This document shows, one piece after another, positions 1 to 8,637 of a stretch of DNA of 64,000 nt (its first letter is position 1; every line of letters starts with the position of its first letter). The notes under the pieces were generated by a model, which saw only the letters and a list, made by a program, of their open reading frames with translations, did no database searches and was not told the DNA's origin. The position numbers and the translations under genes are program-made. The stretch is from NCBI RefSeq assembly GCF_023935105.1, contig NZ_CP096040.1:2480001-2544000 (forward strand). Direction: 5' to 3'. This DNA comes from Caulobacter segnis (GTDB taxonomy: Bacteria; Pseudomonadota; Alphaproteobacteria; Caulobacterales; Caulobacteraceae).

Positions 1-138
1 ATGGGCCAGTGCGCCGCCTTGTTCGGCAAGGGCAAGGTCGCCTCGGTGGAGATCGTCAAGCAGATCCCCCGCCAGCAGCTGATGCCGCCCCAGCCGAACG
101 CCGCCCAGTCGGCCGACTCGGGACCTTTGAACCCCTGA
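1..138 (+). CDS. C-terminal end of an unidentified protein (partial)
   Basis: Frame 1 is open from the first base and stops with TGA at 136-138, giving 45 residues. The tail is proline- and glutamine-rich and ends PLNP. The first codon is ATG, but with no upstream sequence visible it may be an internal methionine rather than a start. The composition fits the tail of a small exported or lipoprotein-like protein, but no family motif is visible and I do not assign a function. It precedes hppA on the same strand, separated by 246 nt that contain two hairpins. Confidence 0.5.
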   Translation: MGQCAALFGKGKVASVEIVKQIPRQQLMPPQPNAAQSADSGPLNP

Positions 139-153
139 TCTCGCTCCAATAGC

Positions 154-246
154 CAAGCCTTGCCCTTGAAAAGGCTTGCGCCGACGCGGGTTGCGCGCCT
201 CTCGGCCATCTGACAGTCTCATTCGGATGACGCTGTTCAGCGTCAT
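154..246 (+). terminator. Two hairpins between the first gene and hppA
   Basis: CAAGCCTT (154-161) pairs with AAGGCTTG (171-178). ATGACGCTG (227-235) pairs with CAGCGTCAT (238-246) and is followed by TTTCC. Both hairpins are seen directly. Ending transcription of the upstream gene is an inference, since the T tract is short. The second stem could equally sit in the hppA leader. Confidence 0.35.
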
Positions 247-384
247 TTCCAGGGAGCATGTCGAGGGGGTACGAGGCCAAAAGGCCCGCCCGTCGATCCG
301 GGCGATGGTTTGACCTGCGTCATTCCGCCGCCGACGGGACCGGCGTCCCCTCGTGATTTGAAGCGCGAAGGGGCGAAGAACCTA

Positions 385-2523
385 ATGAGTCTTTGGCTTA
401 ATCTGGCTATCGGGGCCGGGCTGCTGGCGGTGCTGTACGGCGCCATACAGTCAGCCAGTCTGATGCGGGCCTCGGCCGGCAACGCACGCATGCAGGAGAT
501 CGCCGCGGCGATCCAGGAAGGGGCTCAGGCCTATCTGAACCGCCAGTACACGACGATCGGCGTCGTCGGCGTGGTGGTGATCGCCATTCTGGCGTTCTTC
601 TTTAAATCCTGGGAGCAGCCGGTCGGCTTCGCCCTGGGCGCGCTTCTCTCGGGCGCCGCCGGTTTCGCCGGCATGCTGATCTCGGTCCGCGCCAATGTCC
701 GCACGGCCCAGGCCTCGTCGGAGAGCCTGGCCAAGGGCCTGTCGATGGCCTTCACCTCCGGCGCCGTCACCGGCATGCTGGTGGCCGGCTTCGCCCTGCT
801 CGGCGTGGCGGGCTACTACTACGTGCTGCTGTCGACCGGTCATGCCGGCACCGATCGCGTGGTCGTCGACTCGCTGGTGGCCCTGGGCTTCGGCGCCTCG
901 CTGATCTCGATCTTCGCCCGCCTGGGCGGCGGCATCTTCACCAAGGGCGCCGACGTGGGCGGCGACCTGGTCGGCAAGGTCGAGGCCGGCATTCCCGAGG
1001 ATGACCCCCGCAACGCCGCCACCATCGCCGACAACGTCGGCGACAACGTCGGCGACTGCGCCGGCATGGCCGCCGACCTGTTCGAGACCTATGCGGTGAC
1101 CACGGTCGCCACCATGGTCCTGGCGGCGATCTTCTTCGGCGGCACCGACGTCGTCGGTTCGATGATGATCATGCCGCTGGCCATCTGCGCCGTCTGCATC
1201 GTCACCTCGATCATCGGCGCCTTCTTCGTCCGCCTGGGCAAGAAGAACAACATCATGGGCGCCCTGTACCAGGGCCTGATCGTCACCGGCCTGCTGTCGA
1301 TCCCGGCGGTCTGGTGGGTGATCCATCAGCTGATGCCGGACGCGGTCGAGCTGGATGGCCGGCTGTTCACCGCCGACAACCTCTTCTATTGCGGCCTGGC
1401 CGGCTTGGCGGTCACCGCCCTGATCGTCCTGATCACCGAGTACTACACCGGCACCAACTTCCGCCCGGTGAAGTCGGTGGCCCAGGCCAGCGTCTCGGGT
1501 CACGGGACCAACGTGATCCAGGGCCTGGCCATGTCGCTGGAATCCACGGCTCTGCCGGCCCTGACCATCATCGTCGGCATCGTGGTCACCTATAACCTGG
1601 CGGGCCTGTTTGGCATCGCCATCGCCACCACGACCATGCTGTCCCTGGCCGGCTTTATCGTCGCCCTGGACGCCTTCGGTCCGGTCACCGACAACGCCGG
1701 CGGCATCGCCGAGATGGCGGGCCTGCCCCCGGAAGTCCGCGTCACCACCGACGCCCTGGACGCCGTGGGCAACACCACCAAGGCCGTCACCAAGGGCTAC
1801 GCCATCGGTTCGGCCGGCCTGGGCGCCCTGGTGCTGTTCGCCGCCTATACCGAGGATCTGAAGTTCTTCTCGGCCAATGCGGCCCCGGGCAGCTTCTTCG
1901 ACGGCATGGGCGCGGTGACTTTCGACCTGTCGAACCCGTATGTCGTGGTCGGCCTGTTGTTCGGCGGCCTGCTGCCGTTCCTGTTCGGCGGTCTCTCCAT
2001 GACCGCCGTCGGCCGCGCGGCCGAGTCGGTCGTGGCCGAGGTACGCCGTCAGTTCCGCGAGAACCCGGGCATCATGACCGGCGAGGTCAAGCCCGAGTAC
2101 GGCAAGGCCGTCGACATCCTGACCAAGGCCGCCATCCGCGAGATGATCGTGCCCAGCCTGCTGCCGGTGGTTTCGCCGGTGGTGCTGTTCTTCGTGATCC
2201 AGGCCATCGCCGGCAAGGTCGACGCCTTTGCGGCGTTGGGCGCAATGCTGATGGGCGTGATCGTCACCGGTCTGTTCGTCGCCATCTCGATGACCAGCGG
2301 CGGCGGCGCCTGGGACAACGCCAAGAAGGTCATCGAGGAAGGCTTCACCGACAAGAACGGCGTTCTGCACAAGAAGGGCGGCGACACCCACAAGGCCGCC
2401 GTCACCGGCGACACCGTCGGCGACCCCTACAAGGACACCTCGGGTCCGGCCGTGAATCCGATGATCAAGATCACCAATATCGTGGCCCTGCTGCTGCTGG
2501 CGGTGCTGGCCCACGGCGTCTGA
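385..2523 (+). CDS. hppA: K+-independent proton-translocating membrane pyrophosphatase
   Basis: This is a membrane H+-pyrophosphatase that couples pyrophosphate hydrolysis to proton export across the inner membrane. The protein has 712 residues with about 16 hydrophobic segments, the normal size. The substrate-binding signature [19 protein letters not shown] is intact and followed by the [19 protein letters not shown] stretch, which supplies the Mg/PPi-binding aspartates. The [10 protein letters not shown] segment has lysine where K+-dependent enzymes carry alanine, so the K+-independent subfamily is expected. I chose ATG 385 because it directly precedes the first membrane helix ([11 protein letters not shown]) and follows a GAAGGGGCGAAG purine stretch; an in-frame upstream codon at 310 would add 25 polar residues. 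A strong terminator follows. Confidence 0.97.
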   Translation: MSLWLNLAIGAGLLAVLYGAIQSASLMRASAGNARMQEIAAAIQEGAQAYLNRQYTTIGVVGVVVIAILAFFFKSWEQPVGFALGALLSGAAGFAGMLISVRANVRTAQASSESLAKGLSMAFTSGAVTGMLVAGFALLGVAGYYYVLLSTGHAGTDRVVVDSLVALGFGASLISIFARLGGGIFTKGADVGGDLVGKVEAGIPEDDPRNAATIADNVGDNVGDCAGMAADLFETYAVTTVATMVLAAIFFGGTDVVGSMMIMPLAICAVCIVTSIIGAFFVRLGKKNNIMGALYQGLIVTGLLSIPAVWWVIHQLMPDAVELDGRLFTADNLFYCGLAGLAVTALIVLITEYYTGTNFRPVKSVAQASVSGHGTNVIQGLAMSLESTALPALTIIVGIVVTYNLAGLFGIAIATTTMLSLAGFIVALDAFGPVTDNAGGIAEMAGLPPEVRVTTDALDAVGNTTKAVTKGYAIGSAGLGALVLFAAYTEDLKFFSANAAPGSFFDGMGAVTFDLSNPYVVVGLLFGGLLPFLFGGLSMTAVGRAAESVVAEVRRQFRENPGIMTGEVKPEYGKAVDILTKAAIREMIVPSLLPVVSPVVLFFVIQAIAGKVDAFAALGAMLMGVIVTGLFVAISMTSGGGAWDNAKKVIEEGFTDKNGVLHKKGGDTHKAAVTGDTVGDPYKDTSGPAVNPMIKITNIVALLLLAVLAHGV

Positions 2524-2546
2524 TCTCGGTCAGCGCCTGAAACTGG

Positions 2547-2576
2547 AACGCCCCGGAGGAGACTCCGGGGCGTTTT
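2547..2576 (+). terminator. Intrinsic terminator of hppA
   Basis: A perfect 12-bp stem, AACGCCCCGGAG (2547-2558) with CTCCGGGGCGTT (2563-2574), encloses a GAGA tetraloop and is followed by a T run. It lies 24 nt past the hppA stop. It can also act in reverse on the convergent response-regulator gene. Confidence 0.9.
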
Positions 2577-2609
2577 GTTATGGGGACGTTCGTTACGGGG
2601 GCCGAGGCC

Positions 2610-3152
2610 CTAGTAGACGTCCTCGAGATCCATTTCGGACAGTGCGTCCTGGATCTCGATCTGCGGCGCCCCGCGGCGCTCGACGCCCTGGAAGTCGTGG
2701 TCGATCTTCCGGCGGCGACAGGGGCCGAAATACTCACTGGCCCGCACGAAGGGACGGGGGTTGTTCACGATCTCATTGATGCGGTGCATGACCCCGCGCG
2801 CCGTCAGCGGCTTGGCCAGGAACTCGGTGACCCCGGCCATGCGGGCGTCGTTCAGCGTGCGCTGGGTGGCGTGGCCGGTCATCATGATCACCGGCACATA
2901 GGGGTTGGGGCTTGCCGTCGAGGTGCGGATCCAGCGGATGAACGCCAGGCCGTCGACCGGATGCATCATCAGGTCGGTGAAGATCAGGTCGATCTCTTGC
3001 GCCTGAAAGATCTTCAGCGCCTCCAGGCCGTCGCTGGCCTCGCGGATCTTGCGCACGCCGGCGGCCTTCAGAATCTGGCTCACGACCCTGCGCATGTTCG
3101 CGTTGTCGTCGACGAGCAGGATGGCCACGTCGCGAAGATCCATTCCCTCCAC
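2610..3152 (-). CDS. Receiver-domain response regulator with short C-terminal tail
   Basis: This CheY-like two-component receiver has 180 residues. The REC domain covers about residues 9-130, with acidic pair D15/D16, phospho-acceptor D60 (FTDLM), T92 (MMTGHA) and K114 (LAKPL). The remaining 50 residues are polar and arginine-rich (GPCRRRKIDHDF), with no DNA-binding or enzymatic output domain. It probably acts by protein-protein contact or phosphotransfer. I chose GTG 3152 because GGGAGG lies 6 nt upstream; the ATG at 3143 would have its purine stretch too close. The gene is convergent with hppA and downstream of bamE on the same strand, but a terminator separates it from bamE. Its cognate kinase is not in the window. 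Confidence 0.9.
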   Translation of the reverse strand: MEGMDLRDVAILLVDDNANMRRVVSQILKAAGVRKIREASDGLEALKIFQAQEIDLIFTDLMMHPVDGLAFIRWIRTSTASPNPYVPVIMMTGHATQRTLNDARMAGVTEFLAKPLTARGVMHRINEIVNNPRPFVRASEYFGPCRRRKIDHDFQGVERRGAPQIEIQDALSEMDLEDVY

Positions 3153-3190
3153 AGTGCGCCTCCCGTCTCTATGGTGAATTCACCCGCCGA

Positions 3191-3240
3191 AAACTTGGGT
3201 GACCAAGGTTATGAGTTTGGGCAAACTTGGGTTTATGAAA
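3191..3240. promoter_or_regulatory. Repeated ACTTGGGT element upstream of the response regulator
   Basis: ACTTGGGT occurs twice within about 35 bp, with GAGTTTGGGC between the copies, in the AT-richer leader of the minus-strand response regulator. Repeated half-sites here may bind a regulator. No consensus I know matches, and no clear -35/-10 pair is visible. Confidence 0.25.
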
Positions 3241-3350
3241 TGTTTAGGCTTTGAACTTCTGTCGCGGGAAAGAAGGTCAATTTCAAATTTACTGTAAACA
3301 CGGTGCGCTACACTGAATGGATGTGGCTGGTCGGCTGGATGGCGCGCACG

Positions 3351-3382
3351 AAAAAGCCGCCCACCTCGCGGCGGACGGCTTT
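3351..3382 (-). terminator. Terminator of bamE
   Basis: On the minus strand a 13-bp stem (two G-T wobbles) pairs 3370-3382 with 3353-3365 around a 4-nt loop and runs into a T stretch (AAAAA at 3351-3355 on the plus strand). It lies just past the bamE stop and insulates the response-regulator gene. Confidence 0.85.
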
Positions 3383-3412
3383 GGAAGGCTGTCGAATTGT
3401 CGACGAGAGGCG

Positions 3413-3898
3413 CTAGCGGCGATCGCCCGGACGCTGGCCCGGCGCCTCGTCGTCCTGCGGGAGCATGCCGCCACGACCGACGTTGCCCAGCAGCTGTTCG
3501 AGGATGGTCATCTCGCGGCCGCGGGTCGGGGTCTCACGACCGTTGTAGGCGATGACCTTGCCGTCCTTCAGCGTGTAGGTGTTCACCGAGGCGACCTTTT
3601 CGTCGGCCGGGTTGAACTTGATGGCCACGACATCGCGCTTGATCACGCGCGGCATGTAGAAGGCCACCCGGTCGGTGGTCTGCGAGATGTAGTACCAGGT
3701 GTTGTTGTCGAAGGTCGAAACCGCCGACGGCGAGCCCAGCTTTTCCATCAGGGTCGACTTGCTGTCCTCGCCGACCTTCATGTCGGCGGGCTTGGCCTCG
3801 ATGGCCTGAAAGCCGGAGTAGCTGGTCAGCGGCGTGCAGGCGGAAGTGGCGATCGCCAGGCCCAGAGCGGCGGCGGCGAAAACGGCGGGGCGAGACAT
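3413..3898 (-). CDS. bamE: Outer-membrane assembly lipoprotein BamE (SmpA/OmlA)
   Basis: This is a BamE-family lipoprotein of the BAM complex, which inserts beta-barrel proteins into the outer membrane. It has 161 residues, longer than the E. coli protein and typical of alphaproteobacteria. The N-terminus is a hydrophobic signal ending in a TSAC lipobox (Cys21), followed by the SmpA/OmlA fold with GEDSKSTLMEKLGSPSA and TWYYISQ. The C-terminal 25 residues are polar and rich in Gly, Arg and Asp. ATG 3898 is preceded by GGAG at 5 nt; the preceding TTG codon is unnecessary. It diverges from the cytochrome bc1 chaperone gene. Confidence 0.92.
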   Translation of the reverse strand: MSRPAVFAAAALGLAIATSACTPLTSYSGFQAIEAKPADMKVGEDSKSTLMEKLGSPSAVSTFDNNTWYYISQTTDRVAFYMPRVIKRDVVAIKFNPADEKVASVNTYTLKDGKVIAYNGRETPTRGREMTILEQLLGNVGRGGMLPQDDEAPGQRPGDRR

Positions 3899-4018
3899 CA
3901 AGGCTCCGAACCGGAAAAATGCAGACTTTGACCTATCGCCCGCGGGAGCTTAGTTCAATGCCCGCGTGAAAGCGGACCCCGCGTCTAGCGGGATGTCGCG
4001 GCGAAATCGAGGCGTTTC

Positions 4019-4549
4019 ATGTTTCTGGATCGGTGGCTCAAGCCCAGGCCCGCGAAGGCGGCGGGCGCCAAGCTCTATGCTGGAGCCGTCGGCCAGGCGC
4101 GGTCCGCGACCTTTTATCGTGACTTCGGCGTTCGCGACTCGATGGAGGGGCGCTTCGAGCTGTTCAGCCTGCACGTCATTCTCCTGATCGAGCGACTGAA
4201 GGGGCAGGGCGAGGCGGCGGCCGAGACCTCGCAGGCGGTGTTCGATTCCTACGTGAAGGGCCTGGATGACGCCTTCCGCGAGATCGGCGTGTCCGACACC
4301 TCGGTCGGCAAGAAGATGAAGAAGCTGGCCGGCGCCTTCTACGGCCGCCTGAAAGCCTATGACGAAGCGGTCGCTAGCCTGCCCGAGGCGACCGGCGTGG
4401 CCGATTTCCTGGCCCGCACAGCGTTCGAGGAGCGCGGCGAGGGTGATGTGGCGGCCCTGACCGCCTATGTGATCAAGACGCGCGCGGCGCTGGCGGAACA
4501 GCCGCTGGACGCCTTGCTGCAAGGAGATGTGACGTGGCCGAACCCGTGA
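4019..4549 (+). CDS. Ubiquinol-cytochrome c chaperone (CBP3 family)
   Basis: This is a homologue of mitochondrial CBP3/UQCC1, which assists cytochrome b biogenesis for the bc1 complex. The 176 residues match the family (PF03981): FYRDFGVRDSMEGRFE near residue 30, LHVILLIERLKGQG, and FREIGVSDTSVGKKMKKL. It is soluble with no signal peptide, consistent with action in the cytoplasm or at the membrane surface. ATG 4019 has GAGG about 6 nt upstream. The yceD start lies inside its last codons (16-nt overlap), so the two are translationally coupled. This pairing is frequent in alphaproteobacteria. Confidence 0.9.
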   Translation: MFLDRWLKPRPAKAAGAKLYAGAVGQARSATFYRDFGVRDSMEGRFELFSLHVILLIERLKGQGEAAAETSQAVFDSYVKGLDDAFREIGVSDTSVGKKMKKLAGAFYGRLKAYDEAVASLPEATGVADFLARTAFEERGEGDVAALTAYVIKTRAALAEQPLDALLQGDVTWPNP

Positions 4550-5067
4550 CCGCCGCCTGGCCCTGCGAGATCCCGCTGGCTCAGGTCGACCGCGGCGCCG
4601 TGAAACTGCGGCTGGAGCCGACGGCGGATCAGCGCAAGGCGATCGCCAAGCAATTGGGTCTGGTGAGCCTGGAGGCGCTGAGCGCCGAGGTCTATCTGAC
4701 CTCGTGGCTGGACGGCGCCGAGGTGTCGGGCCTGCTTCGCGCCCGCGTGATCCAGACCTGCAGCGCGACGGCCGACGATTTCGAGACCCCGATCGACGCC
4801 CGCTTCGACCTGCGCGTCCTGCCGGCCAACAGCCAGAACGCGCCGCAGGAAGAGTTCGGCGACCTGGGCGCCGATCCCGACGGCGACGATCCGCCGGACG
4901 TGCTGGAGGGCGAGAAGATCGACGTCTCGGGCTATGTGGTCGAGCATCTGGCCCTGGAGCTGGATCCGTTCCCGCGCAAGCCGGGCGCGGTGTTCGTCCA
5001 GCCGCCAGAGCCGGGCGAAATCTCTCCGTTCGCGGCGCTCAAGAGCCTGAAATCGTCGGACGAATAG
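4534..5067 (+). CDS. YceD family protein (DUF177)
   Basis: This is a DUF177/YceD protein of 177 residues with the family core (RARVIQTCSATADDFETPID) and an acidic centre (GDLGADPDGDDPPD). E. coli YceD sits beside rpmF and has been linked to 23S rRNA and ribosome biogenesis. Here rpmF is absent and plsX follows, the usual alphaproteobacterial arrangement. GTG 4534 is preceded by AAGGAG at a 7-nt spacing, overlapping the end of the chaperone gene. The exact role in this organism is not shown by the sequence. Confidence 0.88.
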   Translation: MAEPVTAAWPCEIPLAQVDRGAVKLRLEPTADQRKAIAKQLGLVSLEALSAEVYLTSWLDGAEVSGLLRARVIQTCSATADDFETPIDARFDLRVLPANSQNAPQEEFGDLGADPDGDDPPDVLEGEKIDVSGYVVEHLALELDPFPRKPGAVFVQPPEPGEISPFAALKSLKSSDE

Positions 5068-5093
5068 GCCGAAGACGCCCGACTCGACCGCTT

Positions 5094-5108
5094 GCGTGAT
5101 ATTCACGC
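5094..5108. promoter_or_regulatory. Perfect palindrome upstream of plsX
   Basis: GCGTGATATTCACGC is a perfect 6-3-6 inverted repeat, located 62 nt before the plsX start and 27 nt after the yceD stop. It overlaps a possible promoter: TTGCGT at 5092 and TATCGT about 16 nt further on. It could be an operator for a lipid-responsive regulator of plsX-fabH. No regulator is identified. Confidence 0.4.
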
Positions 5109-5169
5109 GGATGTATCGTCCGCCGCCTTGAGGGCGACGGATGCCGCCTGCCGGAGCTCTAAGCGCCAC

Positions 5170-6240
5170 GTGTCCCAATCCGTAGTCATCTCGGTCGACG
5201 CCATGGGTGGCGACCACGGTCCCTCCATCGTCGTGCCCGGCGTCGCCCTGGCGGCCCAGGCCCTTCCCGGAGTGCGGTTCCTGCTGCATGGCGACGGGGC
5301 GTTGATCGAGGCGGAGCTGGCCAAGCACCCCGCCGCCAAGGCGGTGAGCGAGGTCCGCCACTGCGACAAGGCCATCGGCATGGACGAAAAGCCCGCCCAG
5401 GCCATGCGCCGTGGCAAGGGCTCGTCGATGTGGAACACCATCGAGGCCCTGCGCGAGAACCAGGCCCACGCCTGCGTCTCGGCCGGCAACACCGGCGCCC
5501 TGATGGCCATCTCCAAGCTGATCCTGCGCATGGGCGCGGACCTGGAGCGGCCGGCCATCGTCGCCAACTGGCCGACGATGAAGGGGGTGACCGCGGTGCT
5601 GGACGTCGGCGCCAATGTCGAGAGCGACGCGGACCAGCTGGTCGAGTTCGCGATTATGGGCGCGGCCTTCCACCACGCCGTGCATGGCTCCAAGCGCCCG
5701 ACCGTGGGCCTGCTGAACGTCGGCTCGGAAGAGCAGAAGGGGCACGAGGAAGTGCGGGAGGCCCACGCCATCCTGCGCGAGGCCAAGCTGGACTTCGACT
5801 ATCACGGGTTCGTCGAGGGCAACGACATCGCCTATGGCACGGTGGACGTGGTGGTCACCGACGGTTTCACCGGCAACGTGGCCCTGAAGACCGCCGAGGG
5901 CCTGGCGCGCTTCTTCTCCAACGAGATCAAGTCGACCCTGACCTCGACGCCGCTGGCCATGCTGGGCGCGGCGATCGCCTCGGGCGCGCTGAAGAAGATG
6001 CGCCAGCGGCTGGATCCGGGCCGGGTGAACGGCGGGCCGCTTCTGGGCCTGAACGGAATCGTGGTGAAGAGCCACGGCGGCGCGGACGCGGGCGGCTTCG
6101 CCTCGGCGATCCGGGTCGCCACCAACCTCGCGCGCAGCGATTTCCGCGCCGAGATCGACAGAAATCTGAAGCGCCTGACCGCCGCCGCGGCCAAGGACGA
6201 GGCCCCGGGGCAGGGCCAGGATCAGGGAGCGGCCGAGTGA
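5170..6240 (+). CDS. plsX: Phosphate acyltransferase PlsX
   Basis: PlsX makes acyl-phosphate from acyl-ACP for PlsY in phospholipid synthesis and acts at the inner membrane surface. The protein has 356 residues. The family start ISVDAMGGDHGPS lies at residues 7-19 from GTG 5170; later motifs include SAGNTGALMA, LDVGANVE, VGLLNVGSEEQKG, DVVVTDGFTGNVALK and GVVVKSHG-type IVVKSHGGAD. GTG 5170 was chosen because it places the conserved strand at the usual distance from the N-terminus; its ribosome site is weak. An upstream TTG at 5092 would add 26 residues that do not look conserved. The last codons overlap the fabH start by 4 nt. Confidence 0.95.
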   Translation: MSQSVVISVDAMGGDHGPSIVVPGVALAAQALPGVRFLLHGDGALIEAELAKHPAAKAVSEVRHCDKAIGMDEKPAQAMRRGKGSSMWNTIEALRENQAHACVSAGNTGALMAISKLILRMGADLERPAIVANWPTMKGVTAVLDVGANVESDADQLVEFAIMGAAFHHAVHGSKRPTVGLLNVGSEEQKGHEEVREAHAILREAKLDFDYHGFVEGNDIAYGTVDVVVTDGFTGNVALKTAEGLARFFSNEIKSTLTSTPLAMLGAAIASGALKKMRQRLDPGRVNGGPLLGLNGIVVKSHGGADAGGFASAIRVATNLARSDFRAEIDRNLKRLTAAAAKDEAPGQGQDQGAAE

Positions 6241-7214
6241 GCGTGACTCGTAGCGTAGTGACCGGCGTAGGCGCCTATCTGCCGCCGAAGGTCGTGACCA
6301 ATGACGACCTGGCCAAGTTCGTCGACACCAGCGACGAATGGATCGTCGAGCGTACGGGCATTCGCCAGCGCCACCAGGCCGCCGACGACCAGCCGGTCTC
6401 GGACCTGGCCGTCGAAGCCGCCAGGGAGGCCCTGGAGGCCGCCGGCAAGACCGCCGCCGATGTCGACCTGATCATCGTCGCCACCACCACGGCCGACCTG
6501 ACCTTTCCCGCCGTCGCCACCATGGTCCAGCGCAAGCTGGGCGCGCCGGTCGGCATCGCCTTCGACGTCCAGGCCGTCTGCTCGGGCTTCGTCTACGCCC
6601 TGAGCGTCGCCGACGGCTTCGTGGCGCGGGGCCACGCCAAGTGCGCCCTGGTCATCGGGGCCGAGACCATGACGCGCCTAATGGACTGGAGCGATCGCGG
6701 CACCTGCGTGCTGTTCGGCGACGGCGCCGGCGCCGTTGTTCTCGAGCCCAAGGAAGGCGAGGGGACCACGGCCGACCAGGGCATGCTGGGCTTCGCGTTG
6801 CGCGCCGACGGGACCAAGCAGGACCTGCTGTATGTCGACGGCGGCGTCTCGACGACCGGCACGGTCGGCAAGCTGCGCATGCTGGGCAACCAGGTCTTCA
6901 AGCACGCCGTGGTCAACATCTCCGAGGCCATCCACGCGGCCGCCGCCAAGGCCGGCGTCGCGGTGGCGGACGTCGACTGGTTCATTCCGCACCAGGCCAA
7001 CCAGCGCATCCTGGCCGGCGTGGCCCACCGCTGCGGCATCGACGAGGAGAAGGTGATCTCGACGGTCGCCATCCACGCCAACACCTCGGCCGCTTCGATC
7101 CCGCTGGCCTTCGCCCACGGCGTCAAGGACGGTCGAATCAAGAAGGGCGACCTCTTGCTGCTGGAAGCCATGGGCGGCGGTCTGACCTGGGGCGCCTGCG
7201 TTCTGCGCCTTTAA
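6237..7214 (+). CDS. fabH: 3-oxoacyl-ACP synthase III (KAS III)
   Basis: FabH condenses acetyl-CoA with malonyl-ACP to start fatty-acid synthesis. It has 325 residues, normal for the family. The catalytic triad is complete: C115 (AVCSGF), H252 (IPHQAN) and N282 (HANTSAAS). Other marks are DEWIVERTGIRQR near the N-terminus and GDGAGAVVL. GTG 6237 shares its GTGA with the plsX stop and has AGGGAG 7 nt upstream, so it is coupled to plsX. IHF-alpha follows after about 200 nt with its own promoter. Confidence 0.96.
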   Translation: MSVTRSVVTGVGAYLPPKVVTNDDLAKFVDTSDEWIVERTGIRQRHQAADDQPVSDLAVEAAREALEAAGKTAADVDLIIVATTTADLTFPAVATMVQRKLGAPVGIAFDVQAVCSGFVYALSVADGFVARGHAKCALVIGAETMTRLMDWSDRGTCVLFGDGAGAVVLEPKEGEGTTADQGMLGFALRADGTKQDLLYVDGGVSTTGTVGKLRMLGNQVFKHAVVNISEAIHAAAAKAGVAVADVDWFIPHQANQRILAGVAHRCGIDEEKVISTVAIHANTSAASIPLAFAHGVKDGRIKKGDLLLLEAMGGGLTWGACVLRL

Positions 7215-7258
7215 CGATCAAGCTGCGCAGGCTTGCGCACGGGCATGAACTCCTGACG

Positions 7259-7285
7259 TTGAGTCTTTGACTTCATGCGATAATC
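7259..7285 (+). promoter_or_regulatory. Candidate sigma-73 type promoter for ihfA-merR
   Basis: TTGAGTC (7259-7265) and GCGATAATC (7277-7285) are 11 nt apart. This resembles the Caulobacter housekeeping pattern TTGACGS-N10-14-GCTANAWC. It lies about 125 nt before the ihfA start. It is a visual match only. Confidence 0.45.
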
Positions 7286-7410
7286 GCGGCATGTGGTCGT
7301 CGGTGAAGTCGGGCGCGGCCAGTTGAGGGCGGTCGCATCAAGTTCGGGTTCGCCGCCAGTACTCCATCGTAGGCGGCCCAGGCCGCCAAGATACGCGTGA
7401 AGGGGGTTGC

Positions 7411-7713
7411 ATGAAGGGCGCTACTTTGACCCGAGCCGACCTGTGCGAGGCGGTTCATGAAGAGGTCGGACTGACCCGTCAGGACTGCGCCGGACTTGTC
7501 GAGCGCACCCTGGATCTCGTGGCCGAGGCGCTCGAGAACAGCGAAACCGTCAAGCTTTCCGGATTCGGCGTCTTCCAGGTCCGTTCCAAGCGGGCCCGCA
7601 TGGGGCGCAATCCCAAGACCGGCGAGCCGGCCGAGATCGAACCCCGTCGGGTGATCGGCTTCCGCGCTTCCCAGGTCATGAAGGCGCGAATCGATCGCGC
7701 GCTGGGCGGCTAG
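7411..7713 (+). CDS. ihfA: Integration host factor subunit alpha
   Basis: IHF-alpha binds and sharply bends DNA as a heterodimer with IHF-beta and acts in transcription, replication and recombination. The 100 residues match the family throughout: [16 protein letters not shown] at the N-terminus, [11 protein letters not shown], and the DNA-contacting beta-arm [12 protein letters not shown] containing the intercalating proline. ATG 7411 follows a GGGGG stretch. The merR gene begins 12 nt downstream and is probably cotranscribed, an arrangement common in alphaproteobacteria. Confidence 0.97.
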   Translation: MKGATLTRADLCEAVHEEVGLTRQDCAGLVERTLDLVAEALENSETVKLSGFGVFQVRSKRARMGRNPKTGEPAEIEPRRVIGFRASQVMKARIDRALGG

Positions 7714-7725
7714 GGAATCAAAGCG

Positions 7726-8151
7726 GTGGCGAAGGGGCCGAACGCCTTCCGCACGATTTCCGAGGCAGCCGACGAGCTGGGCGTGCCGCAGCACGTCCTG
7801 CGCTTCTGGGAAACCAAGTTCTCCTTCATCCGCCCGATGAAACGGGCCGGCGGGCGACGCTTCTATCGTCCGCAGGACGTGGCCGTGCTGAACGGCGTCC
7901 GCACCCTGCTGCACAGCGAAGGCCTGACCATCAAGGGCGTGCAGAAGCTGCACCGCGACCAGGGCCTGGCCCAGGTGATCGCCGCGGGAATCGGCTCGAA
8001 CGGTTCGGCCAGCCTTGATCTGGACGTGGACTATGAAGCGCCCGCCGCGGGCGCCCGACGGCTGGGCGGTGAAACACGCGATCGCCTGGCCTTCGCATTG
8101 GATGATCTGACCGCCATCAAGTCGCGTCTCGACGGACTTCTGGCGCGCTGA
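7726..8151 (+). CDS. MerR family transcriptional regulator
   Basis: This is a MerR-type DNA-binding protein of 141 residues. The winged helix-turn-helix is at residues 9-75 ([22 protein letters not shown], then [14 protein letters not shown]). The C-terminal part is short, with alanine-rich linkers and a final helix ([15 protein letters not shown]). There are no metal-binding cysteines, so a metal sensor is unlikely. GTG 7726 is 12 nt after ihfA, with purines in the gap. The target genes are not evident from the sequence. Confidence 0.88.
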   Translation: MAKGPNAFRTISEAADELGVPQHVLRFWETKFSFIRPMKRAGGRRFYRPQDVAVLNGVRTLLHSEGLTIKGVQKLHRDQGLAQVIAAGIGSNGSASLDLDVDYEAPAAGARRLGGETRDRLAFALDDLTAIKSRLDGLLAR

Positions 8152-8155
8152 AACC

Positions 8156-8171
8156 GCCCGCGATCGCGGGC
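8156..8171. terminator. GC palindrome after merR
   Basis: GCCCGCGATCGCGGGC is a perfect 16-bp palindrome, 4 nt past the merR stop. No T tract follows, so termination would be weak. It may instead stabilise the 3' end of the message. Confidence 0.35.
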
Positions 8172-8205
8172 GTCTCGCTCCGCCGATTTTCGTCCGAAAT
8201 CGCTG

Positions 8206-8244
8206 TTGCCCAACGAAGGAGCGGCGCCTATAAGGGCGCTCCTT
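8206..8244 (+). promoter_or_regulatory. Promoter of tRNA-Pro(GGG), with overlapping inverted repeat
   Basis: TTGCCC (8206-8211), a 17-nt spacer and TATAAG (8229-8234) form a clear housekeeping promoter, 17 nt before the tRNA. AAGGAGCG (8216-8223) and CGCTCCTT (8237-8244) make an 8-bp inverted repeat around the -10 box. Confidence 0.6.
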
Positions 8245-8250
8245 CCGCGT

Positions 8251-8327
<77 letters not shown>

Positions 8328-8354
8328 TTTCCTTCGAGGAAATAGCGGAAGACG

Positions 8355-8383
8355 AAAGGCCGCCCTTCGGGGCGGCCTTTTTC
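8355..8383. terminator. Bidirectional terminator between tRNA-Pro and the DUF2842 gene
   Basis: AAAGGCCGCCC (8355-8365) pairs with GGGCGGCCTTT (8370-8380) around a TTCG tetraloop and is followed by Ts. A runs on the other side let it serve the convergent minus-strand genes as well. Confidence 0.9.
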
Positions 8384-8385
8384 AT

Positions 8386-8637
8386 TTAGCGCTGCCCGAC
8401 GTCCAGCGGCTTGTCGGCCTTGCCCATCCACGAGATCAGCGGGATCACGGGCAGGATCCAGCCCATGCCCAGCGCCACGAAGTAGATCAGGTGCACCAAG
8501 CGGTTCTGCGGCAAGCGATCGTAGAGGCTGGTGAACGCCCAGATCCAGGCGAACAGGACCGCCAGGACGGCGAACGAGCCGATCAGCTTGCGCCATCTCG
8601 CGGGAATCAGGCGGGGCGGGGTGCGAGGAGCGCTCAC
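8386..8637 (-). CDS. DUF2842 small membrane protein
   Basis: This 83-residue alphaproteobacterial protein (DUF2842 type) has a basic N-terminus (PRLIPARWRKLIG) and two hydrophobic helices, near residues 20-37 and 47-68, separated by YDRLPQNRLVH. Its function is unknown. GTG 8637 overlaps the stop of the upstream GlsB-type gene as GTGA, so translation is probably coupled. The recognition rests on architecture and the WRKLIG...LPxNR pattern; another small membrane family is possible. Confidence 0.7.
   Translation of the reverse strand: MSAPRTPPRLIPARWRKLIGSFAVLAVLFAWIWAFTSLYDRLPQNRLVHLIYFVALGMGWILPVIPLISWMGKADKPLDVGQR

Noticed and set aside
451-2514. 687-codon open frame antisense to hppA
   Set aside because: It mirrors hppA codon by codon, is rich in His, Asp, Gly and Gln, has no ribosome site or domain, and is explained by high GC3 on the opposite strand.
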